From JACMLD01 sp044227095 (GTDB lineage: Bacteria > Bacteroidota > Bacteroidia > Chitinophagales > Chitinophagaceae), in the NCBI GenBank assembly GCA_044227095.1, contig JBGAFV010000002.1, forward strand, positions 310,001 through 374,000: 64,000 nt of DNA. The letters are read 5' to 3'. The notes under the pieces are model-generated. The model was not told where the DNA came from. It saw only the letters and a list, made by a program, of their open reading frames with translations, and did not search any database. Positions 9,360 through 16,896 of the stretch are shown here, piece by piece (the first letter of the stretch is position 1; the number at the start of each line of letters is the position of its first letter). Both the position numbers and the translations under genes were made by a program.

Positions 9360-9875
9360 GAGTGTTTCTTAGAAACCACCAAAGGTTGAAGCTAATAGCT
9401 TGCAGCTTTTCTTCACCACAGAGACACGGTGACACAATGAAGCACAGAGGGAATTTTATGATCAACTACAGAGGCGCTGAAGTCTTAGTCAATGCGTTTT
9501 ATGATGGATCTCTTTTGAGGCAATACACGGAGGTTTCTTCGAAACCACCAAAGCTTGTAGCTTTTCTTCACCACAGCGACACAGAAAACACAGAGAAGCA
9601 CGGAAATAATAAAGACACTAATCGACGTTCTTCAAAACCACTAAAGCTTGAAGCTAATAGCTAACAGCTTGTAGCTCTTCTTCACCTAAGGCAATACACG
9701 GAGGTTTCTTCGAAGCCACAAAAGCTTGAAGCTAATAGCTAACAGCTTGTAGCTCTTCTTCACCTAAGGCAATACACGGAGGTTTCTTCGAAGCCACAAA
9801 AACTTGAAGCTAATAGCTAACAGCTTGTAGCTAACAACTTACAGCTAATAGCTTGCAGCTTGCAGCTTTCCTTCA
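9360..9875. repeat. Composite dispersed repeat, copy B, with 78-bp triplication
   Basis: The same mosaic as 3565-3950. It includes a perfectly phased 78-bp tandem unit: cttgaagctaatagctaaca starts at 9647, 9725 and 9803, each followed by gcttgtagct and, in the first two, by the cacctaaggcaatacacgg segment. Short ORFs across it are repeat-derived and not supported. Confidence 0.85.
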
Positions 9876-9932
9876 CGAATTTGCGGCAAAATTCTTATTC
9901 CGCTAAAATCATTATTCTGCATTCTATTCCCT

Positions 9933-9940
9933 TATTTTTG
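9933..9940 (+). promoter_or_regulatory. Bacteroidota -7 promoter box for DUF2911 gene
   Basis: TATTTTTG matches TAnnTTTG exactly and lies 21 nt before the ATG at 9962. No clear TTTG is present at the expected -33 distance. Confidence 0.5.
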
Positions 9941-9961
9941 CGCTCTAAAACTATTACTAGC

Positions 9962-10792
9962 ATGAAAAAGATACTGCTTGCACTTAGCCTGGGCTGCTCC
10001 GTTTTTGGTGTTTCAGCACAATTAAAAACACCCGCTCCAAGTTCTACACAAAACATTAAACAAGAGTTTGGATTGGGTTCTGTAGAACTCTCCTACTCAC
10101 GCCCAAATGTAAAAGGTCGTAAAATATTTGGCGACCTCGTTCCTTTTGGAAAAGTTTGGCGTACCGGTGCCAATAGCGCTACTACACTCACTTTTACAGA
10201 TGATGTTATTATTGGCGAAACAAAAATTGCTGCAGGCAAATATGGTTTGTTAAGCATTCCAGAAGCAGCAAGCTGGACATTAATAATTACAAAACAAACA
10301 GATGTTACTTCACCAGCTGCATATAAACAATCCGAAGACGTTGTAAGGGTTAAAGCAACCCCCTACCCAATGAAAGATGCCATGGAATCTTTAACAATGC
10401 AGTTTGGCGACGTAAAAGCAACAAGCACCAATCTCTATATTTTATGGGATAAAACAATGGTAAGCCTTCCTATAAAAACTGAGATTGATGGAAAAATAAT
10501 GGCGCAAATTAATTCATTGCCAAAAGATGATAAGTTTCCTTATTTCAGTGCTGCAGCTTATTATATGGAGAGTGGTAAGGATCTAAACCAGGCATTAGAA
10601 TGGTATAACAAAGCTGCCGAACAAGATCCAAAAGCATATTGGGTTTTGCACCAGAAAGCAAAATGCCTGGCAAAGCTTGGTAAGAAAGAAGAAGCAAAAG
10701 CAACTGCTAAAAAATCTATTGAGCTTGCCAAAGAAGGAAAGAATGATGATTATGTAAAGCTCAACGAAAAATTACTTGCAACGTTGAAATAA
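9962..10792 (+). CDS. DUF2911 domain secreted protein
   Basis: A 276-aa protein. The ATG at 9962 is chosen over an upstream in-frame start because it begins a clean signal peptide (MKKILLALSLGCSVFGVSAQ) and sits just after a -7 box. The DUF2911 core is visible: GSVELSYSRPNVKGRKIFGDLVPFGKVWRTGANSATTLTF, AGKYGLLSIP and WTLIITKQ. A C-terminal TPR-like helical part (about 205-275) contains ALEWYNKAAEQDPKAYWVLHQKA. The function of DUF2911 is unknown; it is common in Bacteroidota. A strong terminator follows. Confidence 0.87.
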   Translation: MKKILLALSLGCSVFGVSAQLKTPAPSSTQNIKQEFGLGSVELSYSRPNVKGRKIFGDLVPFGKVWRTGANSATTLTFTDDVIIGETKIAAGKYGLLSIPEAASWTLIITKQTDVTSPAAYKQSEDVVRVKATPYPMKDAMESLTMQFGDVKATSTNLYILWDKTMVSLPIKTEIDGKIMAQINSLPKDDKFPYFSAAAYYMESGKDLNQALEWYNKAAEQDPKAYWVLHQKAKCLAKLGKKEEAKATAKKSIELAKEGKNDDYVKLNEKLLATLK

Positions 10793-10821
10793 TTTTCAAT
10801 AACGTAACTATTATTTAATAG

Positions 10822-10850
10822 AAACGTGCCATAAGGCACGTTTTTTTATT
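10822..10850 (+). terminator. Intrinsic terminator after DUF2911 gene
   Basis: Perfect 9-bp stem aaacgtgcc/ggcacgttt with ataa loop, followed by a T-run. Confidence 0.88.
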
Positions 10851-10894
10851 TTTAGCTGTTTTACTAATTTTTGTAACCAGCATAGGATCATTGA

Positions 10895-10950
10895 GCAACA
10901 TCGTTGTGTCACTCACTTCAACTATAAATCATTGTGCAGCTATACAAATC
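10895..10950. repeat. Dispersed GTTGTGTCACTCACTTCAAC element
   Basis: The word 'gttgtgtcactcacttcaac' followed by 'aaatcattgtgcagc' recurs in part at about 27673, 41822 (diverged) and 50929, always in gaps. Function unknown. Confidence 0.55.
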
Positions 10951-10973
10951 TTATATTTTCATCGCGACGTTCA

Positions 10974-11530
10974 ACCCCTTCAGGGTTGTATGCGATATGC
11001 ATTCATTTTCCCCGGATTCCATCCGGGGCTATTAGTAGAACGCCCTTTCAGGGCTATTAAAAAATCCACAATCCAATATTTTTTTACCAATCAATTGATC
11101 AACTATTCAATCATTCAACTCCTTCAGGGTTGTATGCAATATGCATTCATTTTCCCCGGATTCCATCCGGGGCTATTAGTAGAACGCCCTTTCAGGGCTA
11201 TTAAAAAAATCCACAATCCAATATTTTTTTTACCAATCAATTGATCAACTATTCAATCATTCAACTCCTTCAGGGTTGTATGCGATATGCATTCCATTTC
11301 CCCCGGATTGCATCCGGGACTATTAGAACGCCCTTTCAGGACTATAAAGAAACAGGCAACCAAATAATTTCTTAGCAATCATTGATCAATTAACAAGTCA
11401 ATTAACCAATCACATAATCAACCAATCACAGCATTAATAATTCTCTTTTAAGCCTGAAAGGCTTAACTAATAATAACCGTAGGTGAAACCTACGGATCTA
11501 ATGATAAAGTAAACATAACCCTAAAGGGGT
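10974..11530. repeat. Tandem 144-146-bp hairpin-bearing repeat and palindrome ladder
   Basis: The unit beginning cttcagggttgtatgc starts at 10978, 11122 and 11268. Each unit holds several short palindromes: aaccccttcagggtt-like, ccccggattccatccgggg, and gccctttcagggc. The third unit is diverged. Further palindromes follow at about 11450-11540: aagcctgaaaggctt, ccgtaggtgaaacctacgg and aaccctaaaggggtt. Many have GAA or TTC loops. No gene is supported. Confidence 0.85.
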
Positions 11531-11578
11531 TGACTATTAGCGTTGGTTAATCAATCGATCAACTACTCAACCGATCAC

Positions 11579-13285
11579 CTAATCAGCCAAAACCTTTTTA
11601 TTGAAGAACGGCTGAAACAACAATGAAAGTAAAATAACACCCAAAGCGCCTACGGCATTCAGCCATAAGAATCCGATGGAAGATTTCCAGAAGAGGAGCA
11701 CAACACATAGTTCTATAATAATAGCAGCTATAAAAACAGCATTTCCTTTTACATTCTTTAAATAAAACGCAACAAGAAACACGCCCAGGATTACACCGTA
11801 AAATAACGAACCCAATACATTCACTGCTTCAATTAAACTGCCCATATTGGTTGCAAACATAGCAATGAAAATAGAAAAGGTCCCCCACGCCAATGTATAC
11901 CAGCGTGATGTTTTAAAATCAACAATTTCGGTGCAGTCTTTCTTTATAAATTTTTTGTGAATGTCTATCACTGTGCAGGAAGCAAGTGAATTTAATGCAG
12001 CTGCTATACTGCCCCAAGCGGCAAGAAATATAACAGCTATCAATAAACCTACTAATCCTTTGGGCAAATAATCAATTACAAACCGGAGAAAGATATAGTT
12101 GGTATCATTATTATCGCCAGCAACACCACCTTTTTTTAGCAAGCCTTTAAAATCATCCCGCAATTTATCAGTTTGGTGATTTAGCAATTTCAGTTTTGCT
12201 TCACTCTCTTTTGTATCAGCTTTAGCATTATTTTCATTCACCCAGTTTGCTACAGTAACTGATTTTTCTTTTGAAAGCAGTTCATATTGCTTTTGTATCA
12301 GCAGCAATGAATCTTTATAAGGCGTTGCAGCAACTTTACTTACCTGCGCTTCATTAAAAAACAACGGCGCCTGGTTAAACTGGTAAAAAGCAAACACCAG
12401 TACACCTATCAGCAATATGCCAAACTGCATGGGCACTTTTACCAAGCCGTTTATGAGCAAACCCATGCGGCTTTCCGTTAAATTTTTTGCTGTTAGGTAT
12501 CGTCCAACCTGGCTTTGATCGGTACCAAAATATGAGAGCTGAAGAAAAAAACCACCAATTATACCGCTCCATATATTGTACCTGTCGTTCCAGTTAAAAC
12601 TTCCGTTTGATGAACCACTGGTAATTACATTCAGTTTCCCCATTTTGCCACCAACTTTCAACGCATCAATAAAACCGATCCCTTCCGGCAGCAAATGCAC
12701 TACCATATATGCAGCCATAAACATACCTGCAAAAATGATTACCATTTGTAACTGTTGAGTATACGCTACTGCTTTTGCACCACCAGTAACTGTATAAATA
12801 ATTAACAGTCCACCCATAAAAATATTCGTCCAGTAAATATTCCAGCCAAGGAGTGAAGAAAGTATAATAGCTGGTGCATAAATACTAATGCCTGTTGATA
12901 CACCCCGCTGCAACAAAAATAAAAATGAAGTAAGCGTTCTTGTTTTAAGATCAAACCTGTTTTCTAAATATTCATATGCTGTATACACTTTCAGCTTATG
13001 AAAAATTGGAACCAGCGTCATACATAAAAACACCATGGCAATAGGCAGGCCGAAATAATATTGTACGAAACGCATGCCATCAGTATATGCCTGGCCGGGT
13101 GCAGATAAAAAAGTAACTGCACTTGCCTGTGTACCCATTATGCTTAGCAAAACCAACCACCAGGGCATACTGCGGTTGCTGAGAAAGTAACCATCAAGAT
13201 CTTTGGAAACACTGCTCTTATACAGTCCGTAGGCTATAATAGCAGTTAAGGTAATGGCAAGTACTATCCAATCCGCAGAACTCAT
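11579..13285 (-). CDS. Sodium:solute symporter family protein
   Basis: A 568-aa polytopic SSS-family transporter, expected to import a small organic solute with Na+. The N-terminus (SSADWIVLAITLTAIIAYGLY...LDGYFLSNRSMPWWLVLLSIMGTQASAVTFLSAPGQAYTDGMRFVQYYFGLP) is typical, and the TDQSQVGRYL motif of the family is present. A charged loop of about 75 residues interrupts the helices near residues 310-385. Its start overlaps the stop of a 41-aa membrane protein (ATGA), so the two are probably translationally coupled. The substrate cannot be read from sequence; the gene is last in a run with PIG-L deacetylase and peptidase genes. Stop is TAG. Confidence 0.86.
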   Translation of the reverse strand: MSSADWIVLAITLTAIIAYGLYKSSVSKDLDGYFLSNRSMPWWLVLLSIMGTQASAVTFLSAPGQAYTDGMRFVQYYFGLPIAMVFLCMTLVPIFHKLKVYTAYEYLENRFDLKTRTLTSFLFLLQRGVSTGISIYAPAIILSSLLGWNIYWTNIFMGGLLIIYTVTGGAKAVAYTQQLQMVIIFAGMFMAAYMVVHLLPEGIGFIDALKVGGKMGKLNVITSGSSNGSFNWNDRYNIWSGIIGGFFLQLSYFGTDQSQVGRYLTAKNLTESRMGLLINGLVKVPMQFGILLIGVLVFAFYQFNQAPLFFNEAQVSKVAATPYKDSLLLIQKQYELLSKEKSVTVANWVNENNAKADTKESEAKLKLLNHQTDKLRDDFKGLLKKGGVAGDNNDTNYIFLRFVIDYLPKGLVGLLIAVIFLAAWGSIAAALNSLASCTVIDIHKKFIKKDCTEIVDFKTSRWYTLAWGTFSIFIAMFATNMGSLIEAVNVLGSLFYGVILGVFLVAFYLKNVKGNAVFIAAIIIELCVVLLFWKSSIGFLWLNAVGALGVILLSLLFQPFFNKKVLAD

Positions 13286-13407
13286 GAAAAATAATTGGTA
13301 AAAAGTTTAAACAACACAATAAGCACTGTAAGAAACACCAGCACAAGTATATACCAGTGTTTCCATGATGCAAACAAAGGTGGTTTATCGTCTGGCAAAT
13401 TGCTCAT
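13282..13407 (-). CDS. 41-aa single-span membrane protein overlapping the symporter
   Basis: Minus-strand ATG at 13407 gives MSNLPDDKPPLFASWKHWY then a hydrophobic helix (ILVLVFLTVLIVLFKLF) and TGA at 13282-13284. The stop overlaps the symporter start in an ATGA junction, strong evidence that this small gene is real and coupled. It could be a transporter accessory subunit; I do not recognise a named family. Confidence 0.72.
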   Translation of the reverse strand: MSNLPDDKPPLFASWKHWYILVLVFLTVLIVLFKLFTNYFS

Positions 13408-13498
13408 TCTTTTGAGTATTAGTGTTCAGTAATTGTATTTTAAACAAGAACACATTTTTTATTTAAAGGCTTCAATACCCAATACTAACTACTTTTTT

Positions 13499-13660
13499 TC
13501 ATTTCCTTTTGCCGCTTATCAAACCTGCGGCAAGCAGGCCCAGTGCAAGGCCAATCAACAAACCAATTCTTACACGTTTTATAAAAAACCCCAGTAATAA
13601 TCCCAATACAATGGCAATAACAAAACCTATTTCTCGCCTGCTTTGTGGTGAAGCTGCCAT
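13499..13660 (-). CDS. 53-aa two-helix membrane protein
   Basis: Minus-strand ATG at 13660, two bp upstream of the PIG-L stop, yields a basic N-terminus (MAASPQSRREIG), helix FVIAIVLGLLLGFFI, a short RVRIG turn, helix LLIGLALGLLAAGLI and a basic tail SGKRK. The two glycine-rich helices form a hairpin. The tight spacing to the PIG-L gene supports it. Function unknown. Confidence 0.7.
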   Translation of the reverse strand: MAASPQSRREIGFVIAIVLGLLLGFFIKRVRIGLLIGLALGLLAAGLISGKRK

Positions 13661-13662
13661 AA

Positions 13663-16161
13663 TTAAAATCCTTTTTTCTGGTTTAATGCAATCAAATTAG
13701 CCAGCAACCTGTAAGCGCCGGGTACACCTGCTGGTAATTCCCTGAAAAATACCAACCCTGTATACGTAAAATTTCCTCTACCATATTTTGTTGTAATAAG
13801 GCTTCCCGCATCATCATTCTCATTTGCATCGTGCATAGAGAAAATGGTTTCATAACGGCTGTCCCAATTAGCAGCATGATAAATACTGCGTTCCTGTATC
13901 CAGCCATCAAAATCACTATCAGTTATTTTGTTGGGATAATTCATCACCAGGCCAGCAGGTTGTAAAACTTTTATTGCAGCTTTTTCATCGGTTACCCTTG
14001 TACGTGAAATTGAAAAAGGATAAGGGCCGATTTTAGCTTTTGTATTTCCTACCTGGTCAGAAGTATTGTATTGCACAATAAGATTACCGCCATTTTCTAC
14101 ATACCGCATCAACTTATTGTAATAAACAATCAGTGATGGCTTGGTATTATAAGCCCTAACGCCTGCAATGATGGCATCATACTGAGAAAGGTTACTGTTG
14201 GCAAGACTATTGTCGTTTAACAAAGTAACTTCATAACCCATCTGTTGCAAAGCTTCGGGAACATTATCACCAGCGCCTTCAATATAACCAATTTTCTTTC
14301 CTGCAATTTTAAGATCAAGTGTAAGCATATTTACTGCAGGTAACCTGAAGTAGCTGATATGCGGAATATGATCGTAATTGATATTTTTAAGCAGGCTAGA
14401 GTATTGTTCTTTACCAGAAGAAACAGAAAGCAGTATCGGTTGTTTACCGTTTTCTCTTTCTTTAAGAATTGGTTTTACTGCAACGTCAACATCCATCTCC
14501 TGGCCTTTGCGCAATGTATCAAAAGGAATAGCATTAACTGTTTCTGCCTGCCAGCCTTTTGAAGATGTTACTTTAACAACAGGTTTCAGCATATCTTTCA
14601 TAGCATGTACCGTAACACGCATGTTTTGCGGAGTGGCAGTGTTTGAAAGCAACAGGTTTTTTCCTGGCGTTACAACAGCAGGTGGTACAATAACAACCGG
14701 TTGGTACAATTCCCCTTTTACCGGATCCGTATATTTTTGTTTAACTGCTTTGGTAATTGAAAAATCCTGCCCTTCTATATTTAGTAAAAATGTAGCCGCA
14801 AATGCGGGGGCACTTTCTGCATTGCCGATTAACTGCTGATCATTAATTTCAAAATGGCCTTCTTTCATTTCGTTCTTCAACCAATAAGGCTGAGACAAAG
14901 GCGCATCTTCGGAAACATAAAAAGTTTTATTAAAAATAAAATTCTGGTTGCTCTTCAATATGGTATCAAATGGCACTGAAAAATCATTCATACTGATTTT
15001 TTTCAGCTTTACTATATTACCGTTGCGATTGTTTAAGAAAAAGCCCAGCTTTACTGAATCTGTTTGTACTACCTGAGCATCTGCAGTAGTTACTTCTGCA
15101 AACAATCCACTGCATGCTTCAATAAGATTTTGTACTTCCTTTAGTTTCTGCTGTTTCCAGTAACCGTCTTCCAGTGCATTAATCATCCGGTATAATTCTA
15201 CCAGCGGCTTTACAGATTTACCAGGATAGAACAATGAATATGATGTGAAAATACTGTCTAACTTTTGTTGAATGGCTTCACTGCCTTTTACCCTTGACCA
15301 ATTGGTAACCACACCATCCATTAAATCATTAACCGGTGCATCGCCTTTCCAAACTGTAAAATATTCAAGCGCAGCACCGCGTTGCGCTGGTACACCAAAG
15401 CCCTGGCTTTTATGCTGACTGCGGCTTTCCGCAGCAATTTCTCCATAACTTTTTCCAAGAACAGGATTAAATGCCCCCGCATCTATTTTAAATTGATCGT
15501 TGCTGGTAGTGTTAATGTTGCCAAAACTAAAAGTATTCCACAAAATTCTTTTCGCCTGCCAGGGTTTTACAAATGCAAGTTGTTCGGGAAAACGTGTTGG
15601 ATCGGCTGCAGCCGTAAATGCTTCTACTGCCAATACAGCGGAAGCAGAATGATGCCCATGCCCTGCCCTGCTATCTTGCGGAAAACGTGTTATAATAACA
15701 TCTGGCTGAAATTTCCTAATCACCCAAACAACATCACTCAGAATTTTTTCTTTGTCCCATTTTTGCAGCGCTTCATCAGTGCTTTTAGAAAAACCAAAAT
15801 CGTATGCCCTTGAAAAAAATTGTTCTGCACCATCTGTTCTTCTTGCGGCGAGCAATTCCTGCGTGCGTATCATGCCCAGTTCTATACCCTGTTCGTTGCC
15901 AATTAAATTTTGCCCGCCATCACCTCTTGTAAGCGAAAGATAACCGGTACGGTATAATTTATCTTTTGCAAGCCATGCAAGCAGGCGTGTGTTTTCATCA
16001 TCAGGATGTGCGCCAACATATAAAACGCTGCCCAATACGCCAAGCTTTTTTACGCCCAGCAAAATATCTGAAGACGATAATACCTGCGGCGATTGTGCAA
16101 ATACAGGTTGCGATAAACCAATACTAATTACTGTAAGAACTGATAACAACAAATACTTCAT
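13663..16161 (-). CDS. Secreted PIG-L family deacetylase, large form
   Basis: An 832-aa protein with a signal peptide (to about residue 22). The N-terminal LmbE/PIG-L domain has the metal motif VGAHPDDENT and a later GHGHHSASAVLAVEAF, as in zinc-dependent N-deacetylases of GlcNAc-like sugars. The middle of about 300 residues is beta-rich, and the C-terminus (about 640-830) resembles a GATase-like/ThuA fold (KIGYIEGAGDNVPEALQQMGYEVTLL...YDAIIAGVRAYN). The substrate is probably an extracellular amino sugar conjugate; this is inferred. It sits between a CpcT-like gene (10 bp upstream) and two small membrane genes. Confidence 0.87.
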   Translation of the reverse strand: MKYLLLSVLTVISIGLSQPVFAQSPQVLSSSDILLGVKKLGVLGSVLYVGAHPDDENTRLLAWLAKDKLYRTGYLSLTRGDGGQNLIGNEQGIELGMIRTQELLAARRTDGAEQFFSRAYDFGFSKSTDEALQKWDKEKILSDVVWVIRKFQPDVIITRFPQDSRAGHGHHSASAVLAVEAFTAAADPTRFPEQLAFVKPWQAKRILWNTFSFGNINTTSNDQFKIDAGAFNPVLGKSYGEIAAESRSQHKSQGFGVPAQRGAALEYFTVWKGDAPVNDLMDGVVTNWSRVKGSEAIQQKLDSIFTSYSLFYPGKSVKPLVELYRMINALEDGYWKQQKLKEVQNLIEACSGLFAEVTTADAQVVQTDSVKLGFFLNNRNGNIVKLKKISMNDFSVPFDTILKSNQNFIFNKTFYVSEDAPLSQPYWLKNEMKEGHFEINDQQLIGNAESAPAFAATFLLNIEGQDFSITKAVKQKYTDPVKGELYQPVVIVPPAVVTPGKNLLLSNTATPQNMRVTVHAMKDMLKPVVKVTSSKGWQAETVNAIPFDTLRKGQEMDVDVAVKPILKERENGKQPILLSVSSGKEQYSSLLKNINYDHIPHISYFRLPAVNMLTLDLKIAGKKIGYIEGAGDNVPEALQQMGYEVTLLNDNSLANSNLSQYDAIIAGVRAYNTKPSLIVYYNKLMRYVENGGNLIVQYNTSDQVGNTKAKIGPYPFSISRTRVTDEKAAIKVLQPAGLVMNYPNKITDSDFDGWIQERSIYHAANWDSRYETIFSMHDANENDDAGSLITTKYGRGNFTYTGLVFFRELPAGVPGAYRLLANLIALNQKKGF

Positions 16162-16171
16162 GCCTTAAAAA

Positions 16172-16783
16172 TTATTTCGATGACTTTACTACCTGCCGGA
16201 TAAAATTATAATTACCATTTGCAAAACCCGGCACTTCTTTATCTTCTACATCAAAAGCAGTTTGCTGCCAGTTGATGGTGTTTTTTGAAATTTCAATTGC
16301 AATCAAAACATATTCTATACCGGGTTGTTTTACAAAACAATCTTTTCCTGAAGAAGTTCCGGCATAACCGCTTTTATTTTTTTTGAGATATACCTCGCAA
16401 CCATTGCGTGCAGAAAGGGTGTTGAGATAAAGCTTGTCCTGCACCATAATATTCTTACTTAACCGGCCAGCCTGGGCTGTATCTTTAAATTCAAAAAACT
16501 GCAGCAATATGGTGCTGTCGTCCTGTAAATAAAAATGCCAAACCTGGTAATTGAATTGTGTATCTGCTTTTTCACAAAACAACCATGCACCATCTTTTCT
16601 TTTCTGCCATATGGGCTTAATTTTTAAAGACGTGTTCACAAAATGTGTATCTGCTTTTGCCTGAACTTCGTTTGAAAATACGCCACTGCTGTATAATTTC
16701 AGTTGTTTTATATCTGCCTGGCCAAGCTTTTGCGCACTGGCTATAACAGGAAACAACATTATTAACAATAAATAACGTGTCAT
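16172..16783 (-). CDS. CpcT/CpeT-like secreted protein
   Basis: A 203-aa protein with a signal peptide (MTRYLLLIMLFPVIASAQ). The core matches the CpcT/CpeT family: SNEVQAKADTHFVNTSLKIKPIWQKRKDGAWLFCEKA, then YQVWHFYLQDDSTILLQFFEFKD and a paired C...GYAGTSSGKDC. In cyanobacteria CpcT attaches bilins to phycobiliproteins; here nothing else points to phototrophy, so the role must be different, perhaps binding a lipid-like or tetrapyrrole ligand in the envelope. It is ten bp upstream of the PIG-L gene and probably cotranscribed. Confidence 0.75.
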   Translation of the reverse strand: MTRYLLLIMLFPVIASAQKLGQADIKQLKLYSSGVFSNEVQAKADTHFVNTSLKIKPIWQKRKDGAWLFCEKADTQFNYQVWHFYLQDDSTILLQFFEFKDTAQAGRLSKNIMVQDKLYLNTLSARNGCEVYLKKNKSGYAGTSSGKDCFVKQPGIEYVLIAIEISKNTINWQQTAFDVEDKEVPGFANGNYNFIRQVVKSSK

Positions 16784-16896
16784 TTGTTGGTTGTTTTAAG
16801 GAGCCGAAGTTCGGCAAATTACGCATAAGCAGGGTTGCAGCAACTCCGCTTATCATTATTGGGTTCACGGCATTTGCCGAATAAAAGGGCTATCTA

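Noticed and set aside
9299..9664. Plus-strand ORF overlapping the end of the anti-sigma-like gene and the repeat field
   Set aside because: Overlaps a well-supported gene and then only repeat sequence.
10891..11244. A 117-codon ORF across the tandem palindrome repeat
   Set aside because: It is produced by the repeat units themselves (the same peptide segment recurs), with no domain.
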